The notes under the pieces are model-generated. The model did not search any database and was not told the DNA's origin. It worked only from the letters and a program-made list of their open reading frames with translations. DNA of 64,000 nucleotides from Phaeobacter sp. B1627 (lineage in GTDB: Bacteria > Pseudomonadota > Alphaproteobacteria > Rhodobacterales > Rhodobacteraceae): contig NZ_VCNK01000001.1 in the NCBI RefSeq assembly GCF_006265095.1, positions 186,001 through 250,000 on the forward strand, in the 5' to 3' direction. Position numbers and translations under genes: made by a program. Shown piece after piece: positions 51,876-61,258 of this stretch (the first letter of the stretch is position 1; each line of letters begins with the position of its first letter).

Positions 51876-53093
51876 ATGCGCGATTCTGTGAAACTCTCGT
51901 CTGGGCGGTCATATCTGGCGATTCCGGGGCCTTCGGTGATGCCCGATCAGGTTCTGCAGGCCATGCACCGTGCGTCGCCCAATATTTACGCAGGTGAACT
52001 GGTCGACATGACCAACACCCTGCCGGGTGATTTGCGCAGGGTGGCGCGCACGGAGCATCACGTGGCGATCTATATCGCCAATGGGCACGGCGCCTGGGAG
52101 GCGGCGCTGTCGAACACGCTGCAGGAAGGTGACAAGGTCCTGGTTCCGGCATCGGGGCGGTTTGCCTTTGGCTGGAGCGAGATGGCCCAGGCCTTGGGGG
52201 TCGAAATCGAAGTGCTCGATTTTGGCATGCAGGCGCCCTTCGATATGGCCCGCGTGTCAGACCGGCTGCGCGCGGATACCGGCCATCAGATCAAGGCCGT
52301 TCTGGGCGTTCATGTGGATACATCGACCTCTATCCGTAACGATATCAGTGCATTGCGCGACGCTATGGATGCGGCGGGACACCCTGCATTGTTGATGGCG
52401 GATTGTATCGCCTCGCTGGGCTGTGACCGGTTCGAAATGGACGCCTGGGGCGTGGATGTGATGGTGACCGGTTGTCAGAAGGGGCTGATGGTGCCTGCGG
52501 GGATCTCGTTTGTGTTCTTCAATGACAAGGCGGCAGAGGCGCGATCCGGTCTGTCCCGCGTCAGCCGGTATTGGGATTGGGTCCCGCGGGCGCATCCGGA
52601 ATGGTTCTATCAGTTTTTTGGCGGCACGGCACCGACGCACCATCTATACGGGCTGCGCGCGGCGCTCGATCTGATCCATGCCGAGGGAATAGAGCAGGTC
52701 TGGGCCCGTCATGAAATTCTGGCGCGCGCGATCTGGGCCGCCTGTGATGTCTGGGCGGACGGCGGGGCGCTGGCCATGAATGTCGCGGATCCCGGCTTGC
52801 GCTCGCATGCGGTAACGGCCCTCAGGCTGCCGTCCCCCGGCGCGACCGACCTGCGCAGCTGGCTCGAAGACAACCTTGGTCTGACATTGGGAATAGGTCT
52901 CGGCATGGCAGACCCGAACACGCCGGAATGGCACGGGTTTTTCCGCCTTGGCCACATGGGGCATGTCAATGGCCACATGATCATGGGCCTTTTGGGCGGG
53001 ATCGATACCGGATTGAAGGCGCTGAACCTGCCACATGGCCGGGGGGCGCTGGATGCGGCGTCCAATGTGTTGTCGGGCGTCCATGCGCGCTAG
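51876..53093 (+). CDS. Class V PLP aminotransferase (serine/alanine-glyoxylate type)
   Basis: 405 aa. 'SGRSYLAIPGPSVMPDQVLQAM', 'YIANGHGAWEAALSNTL', 'VLGVHVDTSTSIRNDI' and the Schiff-base lysine in 'VMVTGCQKGLMVPAG' mark the serine-glyoxylate/alanine-glyoxylate group. The exact amino donor is uncertain. AGGA before the ATG at 51876 selects this start; the frame is open to 51795. Confidence 0.9.
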   Translation: MRDSVKLSSGRSYLAIPGPSVMPDQVLQAMHRASPNIYAGELVDMTNTLPGDLRRVARTEHHVAIYIANGHGAWEAALSNTLQEGDKVLVPASGRFAFGWSEMAQALGVEIEVLDFGMQAPFDMARVSDRLRADTGHQIKAVLGVHVDTSTSIRNDISALRDAMDAAGHPALLMADCIASLGCDRFEMDAWGVDVMVTGCQKGLMVPAGISFVFFNDKAAEARSGLSRVSRYWDWVPRAHPEWFYQFFGGTAPTHHLYGLRAALDLIHAEGIEQVWARHEILARAIWAACDVWADGGALAMNVADPGLRSHAVTALRLPSPGATDLRSWLEDNLGLTLGIGLGMADPNTPEWHGFFRLGHMGHVNGHMIMGLLGGIDTGLKALNLPHGRGALDAASNVLSGVHAR

Positions 53094-53167
53094 GGGCTGA
53101 CAGATCGAGGTGGCCATGCTCCGAAGCTTTGGCCATCTCGTGCGTGTGGAGTGGTCGGTTCGTCCAG

Positions 53168-53215
53168 GTTTCCCGCTGTGTTTTCCCCTGTGTTTTCCCC
53201 TGTGTTGCCGCCTGT
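53168..53215. repeat. 12-bp tandem array, 4 copies
   Basis: GTTTCCCGCTGT, GTTTTCCCCTGT, GTTTTCCCCTGT, GTTGCCGCCTGT, followed closely by a second unrelated array at 53234. Confidence 0.85.
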
Positions 53216-53233
53216 CGTTTGTCCGTTGAGCGT

Positions 53234-53333
53234 GGTCAAGAAGGTGCACGATCAAGAAGGTGCACGATCAAGTAGGCGAGCGGTCAAGCAGGCGCGGTCA
53301 ACAAGGATGGGCGGTCAACAAGGACGAGCGATC
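53234..53333. repeat. 14-17-bp tandem array, about 6 copies
   Basis: Units GTCAAGAAGGTGCAC, GATCAAGAAGGTGCAC, GATCAAGTAGGCGAGCG, GTCAAGCAGGCGCG, GTCAACAAGGATGGGCG, GTCAACAAGGACGAGCG. With the previous array it fills most of the 344-base convergent gap (53094-53437), which has no gene or clear terminator. Confidence 0.85.
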
Positions 53334-53437
53334 CCAAAGCGGAAGCAGTGATCACCCCGCGAGCATCTGAGACCGCCGGATCTCATGCCCGATTGTGACA
53401 GGCCTGTGTCCTGGACTCGCCGTCTGGCCGCTTCTGT

Positions 53438-53650
53438 CTAGATTTTTCGGTCGACCCGGCGCTCTGCAACCAGCAGGCGCGCCTCAAGCCGGTTTATCAT
53501 GTGGTTCATCACAATCGCGAACAGCAGGACGGGTACGATTCCGTAGAGCAGCCAAACCGCAAAGAAGATCCAAAGCAGGTTCACGGCGAGAAAGCTGAGC
53601 GTGGCACTGAGGGCTTCAGTATAATCCCGTTGTCCATTGATGTTCTTCAT
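53438..53650 (-). CDS. Small single- or double-pass membrane protein
   Basis: 70 aa. 'TLSFLAVNLLWIFFAVWLLYGIVPVLLFAIVMNHMI' forms one or two hydrophobic helices, followed by a basic tail 'RLEARLLVAERRVDRKI'. No family recognised. The very strong Shine-Dalgarno GGAGGGG five bases before the ATG at 53650 is the main support; the open frame itself extends to 54097. Confidence 0.75.
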   Translation of the reverse strand: MKNINGQRDYTEALSATLSFLAVNLLWIFFAVWLLYGIVPVLLFAIVMNHMINRLEARLLVAERRVDRKI

Positions 53651-53762
53651 ATCTCCCCTCCAGCCAGGCAGTTGGCGCCACGCTATATGCGGAGAGGTAA
53701 AGCACCGGTAAATCCCGTCCAATCTCCGGAGAATTTTTCCCCCGGAAACCAGATATTTTCCG

Positions 53763-54875
53763 TCACCTTTGCGATCTGGCCGCTGCAAGTGCGACCGGGA
53801 GCACGGCTTCGAACTTCTCCCGTGCGGCCTTCGGGCCGCAGCTGACGCGAATGCAGCGATTCTGCGGCGCGGCAAATGGCATCCGGACAAAGACGCCACG
53901 GGTGACCAGCTGATCCAGTACCGCCTTGGCAAAGGCGCCGTCACTGCCACAATCGATGGCGATAAAGTTTGTCGCGGAAGGCAGAGGCCGCAGGCCGTTC
54001 TCCCGCGCGATCCGTGCAATTTCATCGCGGGCCGTTGAGATCTCTGCCTGGATATGGGCGAGCCAGCTCTGGTCCTTGATCGCTTCGGTCGCGCCAATCT
54101 GCGCCGTACGGTTCATTCCGAAATGATTGCGCACCTTGTGGAAGCCTTCGATGACCTCTTGCGCGCCAAGGGCGTATCCGACGCGCGCGCCAGCCATGCC
54201 GTAGGCCTTTGACAGGGTGCGCATGCGGATCACGCGTGGGTCGGTGATCGCGACTGGCGCTGCAGTGCCCTCGGGGGCGCATTCCACATAGGCCTCATCC
54301 AGTACCAGCAGGCTGCCCTCGGGCAAATCGTCCAGTGCGGCCACGATATCGGCACCGCGATGCCAGCTTCCCATAGGGTTGTCGGGATTGGCGAGATATA
54401 CCAATTTCGCGCCGACCTCCTGCGCACGGGTCATCAGTGCCGCAATATCTTCGTGATCCTCGCGGTAGGGCACTGTGTGCAGCACCCCGCCAAAACCGGC
54501 CACGTGGTAGTTGAAGGTCGGGTAGGCGCCGAGCGAGGTCACGACCGCGTCGCCCGCACTGACATAGAGCCGGACCAGATAGCCGAGGAGCCCATCAATC
54601 CCCTCGCCAACCATGATATGAGCGGGCGCTACGTCATGCAGTGCGGAGAGCGCCTGTCGCAGATCGTGGCTTTCCGCATCGCCATATTTCCAGATCTCGC
54701 CTGCAGAGGCCGCCATTGCGGCTATCGCCTTGGGCGAGGGACCAAAGAGGTTCTCGTTGGCACCGAGACGTGCATCAAACGGCTTTCCACGTTCCCTCTC
54801 ATGGGTTTCGGGTCCCACGAATGGAACCGATGCGGGCAGGGATTGGGCGAGCGGGGTTTGGCGCATATCAGTCAT
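53763..54875 (-). CDS. Class I/II PLP aminotransferase, histidinol-phosphate aminotransferase-like
   Basis: 370 aa. 'ARLGANENLFGPSPKAIAAM', 'YLANPDNPMGSW', 'LLVLDEAYVECAP' and the lysine in 'RTLSKAYGMAGARVGYALG' are HisC-type blocks. Such genes away from his operons often act on other substrates, so I leave the symbol empty. The ATG at 54875 is chosen over 54911. Divergent from the crotonase gene. Confidence 0.88.
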   Translation of the reverse strand: MTDMRQTPLAQSLPASVPFVGPETHERERGKPFDARLGANENLFGPSPKAIAAMAASAGEIWKYGDAESHDLRQALSALHDVAPAHIMVGEGIDGLLGYLVRLYVSAGDAVVTSLGAYPTFNYHVAGFGGVLHTVPYREDHEDIAALMTRAQEVGAKLVYLANPDNPMGSWHRGADIVAALDDLPEGSLLVLDEAYVECAPEGTAAPVAITDPRVIRMRTLSKAYGMAGARVGYALGAQEVIEGFHKVRNHFGMNRTAQIGATEAIKDQSWLAHIQAEISTARDEIARIARENGLRPLPSATNFIAIDCGSDGAFAKAVLDQLVTRGVFVRMPFAAPQNRCIRVSCGPKAAREKFEAVLPVALAAARSQR

Positions 54876-55010
54876 GCGCCAAGACCTATCCGGCGGCGCA
54901 GCGGCGGGCAAGGGGCCACAATCATCGTCATGCCCTCGCGTCAGGCTGGAAAGGCATCGCGAAGCGCGGCAAGCTGCCCGGACCCATGCGATTTCGGAGG
55001 AGACGCACCC

Positions 55011-55832
55011 ATGGCAGAGAACTCAAATCCCGACGACACGCAGGGCGAGGGCCGCGTTTCTGTCGAATTTCGCGATCACGTGGCGCATGTCATGCTGACC
55101 CGCGCCGATAAAATGAATGCGGTCGACGGTGAAATGCTGAAGGCGATCATTGCCGCGGGCAAGTCGGTTGCGGCCTCCGATGCCCGTGCGGTGGTGCTGT
55201 CCGGAGCGGGCAAGAGCTTTTGCGCGGGCCTTGATGTCATGAGCTTTGCGGCTATGGGGCAGATGCGGGACAACGACTGGATCCTTCAACGTACCGAAGG
55301 CGACTCCAATGATTTTCAGGCCGTTGCGATGATCTGGCGCAATCTGGAAATCCCGGTGATCGCGGCCTTGCAGGGGGCGGTCTATGGCGCCGGTCTGCAG
55401 ATCGCGCTGGGGGCGGATATCCGCATCGCAGCGCCGGATGCGCGACTGGCCATCATGGAGATGAAATGGGGGCTGGTTCCCGATATGGGCGGCATGGCGC
55501 TGCTGCCACGATTGCTGCGCTCTGATGTGCTGCGCCAGCTGACATATACCGCCACGCCCGTCGCGGCGGAGCAGGCTGCCCTCTGGGGGCTGGTGACGGA
55601 GATCCACGACGCTCCCCTCGCGCGGGCTGAGGCGCTCGCGCTGGAGATCGCATCCAAAGGGCCAAGGGCGATCCGCGCCGCCAAGAGATTGATCAGCTAT
55701 GCAGAAAGCGGCGCATCGGAGGCCGAGGTGCTGTTGCGGGAGAGTGCGGAACAGGCGGAGCTGATCGGAAAGCCGGAGCAGACCGAAGTTGTCATGGCCA
55801 ATATGCAGAACCGGCGGCCCGTCTTTGAGTAG
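55011..55832 (+). CDS. Crotonase-family (enoyl-CoA hydratase/isomerase) protein with altered catalytic residues
   Basis: 273 aa. CoA-pocket blocks: 'VVLSGAGKSFCAGLDVMSF' and 'IAALQGAVYGAGLQIALGADIRIAAPDARLAIMEMKWGLVPDMGG'. The first catalytic Glu of hydratases (in GGCEL) is Gln here ('AGLQI'), while the second Glu ('IMEMKWGL') is kept and an Asp follows eight residues later ('PDMGG'). That Glu+Asp pair is like dienoyl-CoA isomerase. Simple hydratase activity is therefore doubtful. GGAGGAG before the ATG fixes the start. Confidence 0.88.
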   Translation: MAENSNPDDTQGEGRVSVEFRDHVAHVMLTRADKMNAVDGEMLKAIIAAGKSVAASDARAVVLSGAGKSFCAGLDVMSFAAMGQMRDNDWILQRTEGDSNDFQAVAMIWRNLEIPVIAALQGAVYGAGLQIALGADIRIAAPDARLAIMEMKWGLVPDMGGMALLPRLLRSDVLRQLTYTATPVAAEQAALWGLVTEIHDAPLARAEALALEIASKGPRAIRAAKRLISYAESGASEAEVLLRESAEQAELIGKPEQTEVVMANMQNRRPVFE

Positions 55833-55895
55833 GGGGCATTCGGTTCAGGTCGGCGCCACCGGGGCGCGCCGACCTGTGGCGACGACAGTCAACGG

Positions 55896-55952
55896 GCGCT
55901 GATCACGGGGCGCTGATTACAGGGGAGTTGATCACGGGGAGCTGAACACGGG
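55896..55952. repeat. 14-15-bp tandem array, 4 copies
   Basis: GCGCTGATCACGGG, GCGCTGATTACAGGG, GAGTTGATCACGGG, GAGCTGAACACGGG in the convergent gap between the crotonase and fda genes. Confidence 0.85.
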
Positions 55953-56053
55953 CGCGCGCGAACCCAAGAACGGCAGCGGCGGGGGACGGAAAGAGGGGCC
56001 AAGCCTGGCGGGGCGGCCCCTTCTCACACCGGGTCACCGCCCGATTGTCGCGC

Positions 56054-56956
56054 TCACAGCGAGGCGCGATAGATCTTGTCGATGTTTGAGCCAAGGGCCG
56101 CGTGGTATTGTGCATCGGACATCGCGGCGTTGAGCCCTTCGGTCAGGGCGCGGCTGAAGGACGCGATCATCGCTTTGTTCTTGGACAGGAGCGCGCAGGC
56201 CTCATCCGTCGAATATCCGCCCGAGAGCGCAACCACGCGCACGACCGCATCGTGCTCGGCAAGGCTGTCATAGAGTTCGGGAACGGTGGGGATGGTCAGC
56301 TTCAGCGCCACTTTGGTGCCTGCGGGCAAAGCATCCAGCTGAGCTTCGATTTCGGCCTTCAGGATGGTCTCGCAATCCGCCTTGGTGGCGGAGTGAATGT
56401 CGACTTCGGGTTCGATGATCGGCACCAGACCTGCCTGAGCAATCTGCAGTCCGATCTCGAATTGTTGAGCGACGATGCGTTTGATGCCGACCGCGTTGGC
56501 CTCCTTGATCACAGAGCGCATCTTGGTCCCGAAGACCCCGGCCGCGATCGCGCGATCAAGGAGCGTGTCAAGACCGGCAATCGGCTTCATCAGTTGGACA
56601 CCGTCGGCCTCATCCTCCAGGCCCTTGTCGACCTTCAGAAAGGGCACGACGCCACAATTGTCCCACAGAAACTGGGGAACCGGGGTGCCATCGATGGCGG
56701 CGTCCATTGTTTTCTCGAATAGAATCGCGCCAAGGATCTTGTCGCCGTTGAAATCCGGAGAGGTGATGATCCGGGTCCGCATCTTCTGGATCTCGGCGAA
56801 CATTTCCTCATCGCCGGAATAGGCATCCTCCGGCACGCCATAAAGACGCAGGGCTTTGGGGGTGGAGCCGCCGGATTGATCCAGCGCGGCAATGAACCCC
56901 TTTCCGTTTGCGATCCGGTCGAACTGTTGCTCATGGGTTGCGGTGTCTTTGACCAT
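56054..56956 (-). CDS. fda: Class I fructose-bisphosphate aldolase
   Basis: 300 aa. 'KGFIAALDQSGGSTPKALRLYG' is the class I FBA N terminus; 'LVPIIEPEVDIHS' and the Schiff-base region 'VALKLTIPTVPELY' follow, then 'VVALSGGYSTDEAC' for phosphate binding. Acts in glycolysis/gluconeogenesis. GGAGG ten bases before the ATG supports the start. Confidence 0.95.
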   Translation of the reverse strand: MVKDTATHEQQFDRIANGKGFIAALDQSGGSTPKALRLYGVPEDAYSGDEEMFAEIQKMRTRIITSPDFNGDKILGAILFEKTMDAAIDGTPVPQFLWDNCGVVPFLKVDKGLEDEADGVQLMKPIAGLDTLLDRAIAAGVFGTKMRSVIKEANAVGIKRIVAQQFEIGLQIAQAGLVPIIEPEVDIHSATKADCETILKAEIEAQLDALPAGTKVALKLTIPTVPELYDSLAEHDAVVRVVALSGGYSTDEACALLSKNKAMIASFSRALTEGLNAAMSDAQYHAALGSNIDKIYRASL

Positions 56957-57312
56957 GACGCGCGGCCTCCTTCGGAAATAAAAAAGTAGTATTGTCGCCT
57001 CTTCTATACCGGCGCTTGTGACAGAAACAACAAATGTATTCAGATGGTTGCGCTAACGTGAGGGGGTATGGTGCGGAAAGAGGGATTTGGCGTCACTGCC
57101 TGCTGGTTTCGGTGACACCAGTAAAGCCGCAGGCGATCTCCGGAGGGGCTGGCAATGGCATCCACGGGCCAGGCGATTGGGCGACAACAGAGGCTTTGCC
57201 GGGCGGTGGGAGACCGCATGCAGGGCTGGCCCTCCCGCCGTGTCACAGAGATCGCCGTGTCACAAAGATCGGGGTGCCAGAGGGGGGCTGGACAATCGGG
57301 CGCAGATTGCCG
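56957..57312. other. Spacer upstream of fda
   Basis: 356 bases without a gene: the fda promoter region (AT-rich near 56980-57050) and the 17-bp repeat at 57238. Confidence 0.5.
57238..57271. repeat. 17-bp tandem repeat, 2 copies
   Basis: CCGTGTCACAGAGATCG followed by CCGTGTCACAAAGATCG, between fda and the hypothetical gene at 57313. Confidence 0.8.
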
Positions 57313-57738
57313 TCAGGCAGCCGCGCATGCCGCCGAGCCGATAAAGTGCCGCAGGGCCGAGTGAGGGGATCGCGTTTCACGGGTGCGCCCTGCGAGGCGG
57401 ACAGTGTCGAACAACACCGTGATGGTCATATCCGTGAACGACAGGCTCCAGTATCGCGCATCCATGGCGGCCCATCGCGCGGCTTTTTCGCTGCCGCAGA
57501 TCTCGGTCACGTTCCAGGCGGACACCGGATAGGGAGAGTCGGAGAGTTCGTCCACATTCATTGGATCGACCCTGAACTCCAACACTTCGGAAAATTCGAG
57601 AATGGCCAGCCCGCCGCCGGAAATCGGGGCGATTTCGTAACACAGCAAGAGCGTGTCTCCGTCAAAGAACACTGCCGGAACTTCTTCTGTTCCGATGACC
57701 GGGAATTCCTCCCGAGGCTCCTTGCCGGTTTCTGGCAT
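57313..57738 (-). CDS. Hypothetical acidic protein
   Basis: 141 aa. Acidic, beta-rich first 110 residues: 'AVFFDGDTLLLCYEIAPISGGGLAILEFSEVLEFRVDPMNVDELSDSPYP' and 'YWSLSFTDMTITVLFDTVRL'. No family recognised, although the composition is that of a folded protein and differs from the Arg-rich shadow frames. The last 30 residues look like run-on past an ancestral stop. GTGGAGACG before the ATG is acceptable. Confidence 0.65.
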   Translation of the reverse strand: MPETGKEPREEFPVIGTEEVPAVFFDGDTLLLCYEIAPISGGGLAILEFSEVLEFRVDPMNVDELSDSPYPVSAWNVTEICGSEKAARWAAMDARYWSLSFTDMTITVLFDTVRLAGRTRETRSPHSALRHFIGSAACAAA

Positions 57739-57929
57739 ATCGTCGTCTCCACTGGCCGTCCTGGCCTGGCTTCGGTGGTCGTCTTGAATCGGACCCTAGA
57801 GAAAATGAACTGCCAAATTGCTAACGGGAACAAGAACAACGCAAAATGCCACGCAATTGCCGAGATCCCAGGGGGACCTCGGCGAAAGCCGCAGGACGGA
57901 GGGATGATCAGGCCGTCTCTCGTGAACAG

Positions 57930-57955
57930 AAAAGGGCGCCCTCGATGGGGCGCCC
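57930..57955 (-). terminator. Terminator after pyrG
   Basis: GGGCGCC pairs with GGCGCCC; on the minus strand the stem is followed by CTTTTCTG. It lies 75 bases after the pyrG stop. Confidence 0.7.
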
Positions 57956-58029
57956 AGCTGTATTGCAGCGAGATTGCAGCCGATCTCGGTCGGCGGATGC
58001 TGTGTGTCACGGGCCATGGCCTGCGCGGG

Positions 58030-59673
58030 TCAGACCAGACGGGATGTTTCCTTGGCCGCGCGGACAAAATCCTTGAACAAGGGATGCGGGTCCAGCGGTT
58101 TGGATTTCAGCTCCGGGTGGAACTGAACACCAATGAACCAAGGATGATCTGTCCATTCGACGATTTCCGGCAGGCTGCCATCGGGGCTCATTCCGGTGAA
58201 CTTGAGACCGCAGGCCTCAAGCTTTTCGCGGTAGGCGATGTCCACTTCATAGCGATGACGGTGACGCTCCTCGATCGCGGTGGTGCCATAGACCTCTGCC
58301 ACCTTCGAGCCTTCGGTCAGGGTCGCATCATACGCACCAAGGCGCATGGTGCCGCCCTTGTCGTCCTCGGCGCTGCGGTTGACCTTGTGGTTGCCCTGCA
58401 CCCATTCCTTGAGGTGATAGACCACCGGTTCGAACCGCTTCTTGCCGGCCTCGTGGTCGAATTCCTCCGAACCGGCCTCGGCGATTCCTGCAACATTGCG
58501 CGCGGCTTCGATGACCGCCATCTGCATGCCGAGGCAAATACCCAGATAGGGCACCTTGTGCTCGCGGGCGTATTGCGCCGCCTTGATCTTGCCCTCGGTG
58601 CCGCGTTCGCCAAAGCCGCCGGGCACCAGGATCGCATGAAACCCTTGGAGGTGCGGAGTGGCGTCTTCCTTGTCGAACAGCTCTGCATCGACCCATTCGA
58701 TGCGCACCTTCACCCGATTTGCCATGCCGCCATGGGTCAAGGCCTCGGCGATGGATTTATAGGCGTCCTCGAGCTGGATGTACTTGCCGACAATGGCGAT
58801 CTTGACCTCGCCTTCGGGGTTGTAGATGCGGTCTGCCACATCCTCCCAGCGGTCCAGAACCGGGCGCGGGGCAGGGGCTATGCCAAACGCGTCCAGCACC
58901 GCCTGATCAAGACCCTCGCGGTGATAGGCCAGCGGTGCCTCGTAGATCGATTTCAGATCCTGCGCGGCAATCACGCTGTCGGCGCGTACGTTGCAGAACA
59001 GCGCCAGCTTTTCGCGCTCCTTGACGGGAATCGGACCTTCGGAGCGGCACACGAGGATATCGGGCGCCAGGCCGATCGAGCGGAGCTCCTTCACCGAGTG
59101 CTGTGTCGGTTTCGTCTTCAGCTCGCCCGACGCCTTGATGTAGGGCAGCAGCGTCAGATGCATGAAGATACACTGGCCACGGGGCTTGTCCTGCGAAAAC
59201 TGGCGGATGGCCTCAAAGAAGGGCAGACCTTCGATATCGCCCACGGTGCCGCCGATCTCACACAGCATGAAATCGACCTCATCCTCTCCGATGGAGATGA
59301 AGTCTTTGATCTCATTGGTGACATGGGGGATCACCTGAATGGTTTTCCCGAGGTAGTCGCCGCGGCGTTCCTTTTCCAGCACGTTGGTGTAGATTCGCCC
59401 CGACGAGATGGAATCCGTATTGCGCGCCGGCACGCCGGTGAACCGCTCGTAGTGACCAAGGTCGAGATCGGTTTCAGCACCATCGTCGGTGACAAAGACC
59501 TCGCCGTGTTCAAAGGGGCTCATGGTGCCGGGATCGACGTTCAGATAGGGATCCAGCTTTCGCAATCGCACGGAGTAGCCCCGGGCCTGCAGCAGCGCGC
59601 CAAGAGCGGCAGACGCCAGCCCCTTGCCCAGTGATGAAACAACACCGCCAGTGATAAAAATGAAACGCGCCAT
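58030..59673 (-). CDS. pyrG: CTP synthase
   Basis: 547 aa. Makes CTP from UTP, ATP and glutamine. The amidoligase domain starts '[26 protein letters not shown]'; the class I glutaminase domain has nucleophile Cys in '[12 protein letters not shown]' and the His/Glu pair near '[14 protein letters not shown]'. The frame and length are canonical. secG lies upstream in the same direction, 198 bases away. Confidence 0.98.
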   Translation of the reverse strand: MARFIFITGGVVSSLGKGLASAALGALLQARGYSVRLRKLDPYLNVDPGTMSPFEHGEVFVTDDGAETDLDLGHYERFTGVPARNTDSISSGRIYTNVLEKERRGDYLGKTIQVIPHVTNEIKDFISIGEDEVDFMLCEIGGTVGDIEGLPFFEAIRQFSQDKPRGQCIFMHLTLLPYIKASGELKTKPTQHSVKELRSIGLAPDILVCRSEGPIPVKEREKLALFCNVRADSVIAAQDLKSIYEAPLAYHREGLDQAVLDAFGIAPAPRPVLDRWEDVADRIYNPEGEVKIAIVGKYIQLEDAYKSIAEALTHGGMANRVKVRIEWVDAELFDKEDATPHLQGFHAILVPGGFGERGTEGKIKAAQYAREHKVPYLGICLGMQMAVIEAARNVAGIAEAGSEEFDHEAGKKRFEPVVYHLKEWVQGNHKVNRSAEDDKGGTMRLGAYDATLTEGSKVAEVYGTTAIEERHRHRYEVDIAYREKLEACGLKFTGMSPDGSLPEIVEWTDHPWFIGVQFHPELKSKPLDPHPLFKDFVRAAKETSRLV

Positions 59674-59871
59674 GTTTTCGGCTGCCCCCGTGAGATCGTG
59701 TCAGGTCCAAGTCGGTTCAGATACGATCCGGACTCCCGGATCGATGAGCTGCCCGGCGGTTCAAAAAACCGCAGCATCACGGGGCTTCACAGCTATCAGA
59801 TTCGCAACGCATGCGCAAGGGAACCGCAAGATGCTGTTACGGTTCCCGAAAGCTTGTCTAGGTTTTGTGGG

Positions 59872-60237
59872 TTAGTCGGCGCTGGGCACCAAGGGCGCGT
59901 TTTCGCTCTGGCTCGGCGGCAAAAGGTCGCTGCCCAAAGGCGAGGTCGGCGCGGCAGGTGTGCCATCGGCGGTCGGGACTGTCAGGCTGTCGGTGATCGA
60001 CGATCCGGCAGAATTGCGTGCGGCAAGAACCGTCAGCGTAATCGACGTGCCGATGAAGGCAATGGCCAGAAACCAGGTGATCTTGCTCAGCGCGGTTGCG
60101 GCCGCGCGCCCGGTCATGGCTCCGCCACCACCGCCACCACCCATGCCAAGGCCACCGCCCTCCGAGCGTTGCAGCAGAACAACGGCAATGATGCCGAGCG
60201 CCAGAAGAAGATGGATGATGAGAACGACGTTTTGCAT
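59872..60237 (-). CDS. secG: Preprotein translocase subunit SecG
   Basis: 121 aa. Two membrane helices, 'NVVLIIHLLLALGIIAVVLLQ' and 'ITWFLAIAFIGTSITLTVLA', flank the conserved 'RSEGGGLGMGGGG' loop. It is a small inner-membrane component of SecYEG. The Pro/Ser/Ala-rich C-terminal tail (about 75-121) is long and low-complexity, as in other alphaproteobacteria. The frame start at 60381 is rejected; the ATG at 60237 begins the first helix. Confidence 0.95.
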   Translation of the reverse strand: MQNVVLIIHLLLALGIIAVVLLQRSEGGGLGMGGGGGGGAMTGRAAATALSKITWFLAIAFIGTSITLTVLAARNSAGSSITDSLTVPTADGTPAAPTSPLGSDLLPPSQSENAPLVPSAD

Positions 60238-60353
60238 AGGACCCTGCGGCTGTTGGCTGAGTATCGGGCGGTTCATAGGCAAGATTGCCGGGCGGGGCAA
60301 GGGCGGAGTTGCAACCACGGCCTGCGGCGGCCACCGACCGGCGCAGGAACGGC

Positions 60354-60391
60354 CACAGGACCCGTCACAGGATATGTCCACAGGCGGTGTC
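60354..60391. repeat. 12-13-bp tandem array, 3 copies
   Basis: CACAGGACCCGT, CACAGGATATGTC, CACAGGCGGTGTC, in the secG upstream gap. Confidence 0.7.
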
Positions 60392-60408
60392 GGCCAACGC
60401 CGCGAACC

Positions 60409-60439
60409 GGGCGAAAGGGGGATGGGCGAAAGCGGGGGC
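60409..60439. repeat. 15-bp tandem repeat, 2 copies
   Basis: GGGCGAAAGGGGGAT then GGGCGAAAGCGGGGG, ending at the 3' end of the 60439-61005 gene. Confidence 0.65.
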
Positions 60440-61005
60440 TATTTGACCGGGCCGACAAACACGACCTTGAGCTTCACGGGTTTCAACAGGCCCATTTCCT
60501 GCGCCACCCAGGCGATATTGCCGGCCAGCCGCAGCTTGGCGCCACGCACCGTCAGATCCTTCGGAAGCCAGTCGAACCGAAAGTCAAATTTGTCCACGAG
60601 CTCGCCCTTGGCCATCAGTTTTTTGCCCTGTCGGGAGATTTCCCCGGTGAGGGTGGCCTCATAGAAGGCGCGGGCCAGATCGGGATTCGATTTGAACAAC
60701 AAGCGCGATTTGAAACAGGAATTCACCTGTTTTGCTGCGAAACTGCGAAACTCGCGGGCGTTCAGGATGGCGGCAGCGGCCTTTGACGTCGCCGCATGGG
60801 TCAAAGTGCCGCCACCGTTGATGCTCTTTTTCAGATGGAGGTGCGTGATCGGGTGGCTCATCTTGTGGAGCTTGTCGTTCAGCGCGTGCATTTCTGATTT
60901 GACCAGGGCGCGCGGCATGTCGCTGATCTCCCTGATCGCTTGCTGAGCGGCGCGGGCATTCTTGATGATTTCCCGTTGAAAATAATCGTCTATGGATATC
61001 GGCAT
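60439..61005 (-). CDS. Hypothetical basic protein, divergent from purA
   Basis: 188 aa. 'MPISIDDYFQREIIKNARAAQQAIREISDMPRALVKSEMHALNDKLHKMSHPITHLHLKKS' is helical and basic; the second half looks like an alpha/beta fold ('LVDKFDFRFDWLPKDLTVRGAKLRLAGNIAWVAQEMG'). No family or membrane helix recognised. CGGAG nine bases before the ATG at 61005 supports this start. It is separated from purA by 253 bases. Confidence 0.7.
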   Translation of the reverse strand: MPISIDDYFQREIIKNARAAQQAIREISDMPRALVKSEMHALNDKLHKMSHPITHLHLKKSINGGGTLTHAATSKAAAAILNAREFRSFAAKQVNSCFKSRLLFKSNPDLARAFYEATLTGEISRQGKKLMAKGELVDKFDFRFDWLPKDLTVRGAKLRLAGNIAWVAQEMGLLKPVKLKVVFVGPVK

Positions 61006-61258
61006 CGTAAAAGCTCCGGTCAAAATGGGACAGTAATCTGGGGTCCGGGACTGATATGGGGAAAACTCTGCGCGAGGCCAAAGGGCCGGGCAAGGGATAA
61101 TTCCGTGAAATCTCGCGCCCGGGAAGCCGGGGACGCGGACCCTGAACCACCGGCTTTGCCTCGGGCAAACTGGCGGTGAGGCTAAATTGCTGTTTCATCG
61201 CACGAAGGGCCTCGTTATACGGGGCTCTGGATTTGAACCCGCATGCAAAGGACCGGAT

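Noticed and set aside
53234-53333. Possible CRISPR array
   Set aside because: Units of 14-17 bp abut directly with no unique spacers, they decay along the array, and no cas gene is nearby.
53763-54875. Naming this aminotransferase hisC
   Set aside because: The motifs fit the HisC-like superfamily, but there is no his gene nearby and the group has several substrates.
57034-59634. An 866-codon plus-strand open frame antisense to pyrG
   Set aside because: pyrG is unmistakable on the other strand and the plus-strand product has no recognisable motif.
61228-61246. GGATTTGAACCCGCATGC upstream of purA, which looks like an antisense tRNA T-arm
   Set aside because: On the minus strand the T-stem does not close and no anticodon arm or acceptor stem can be drawn around it.
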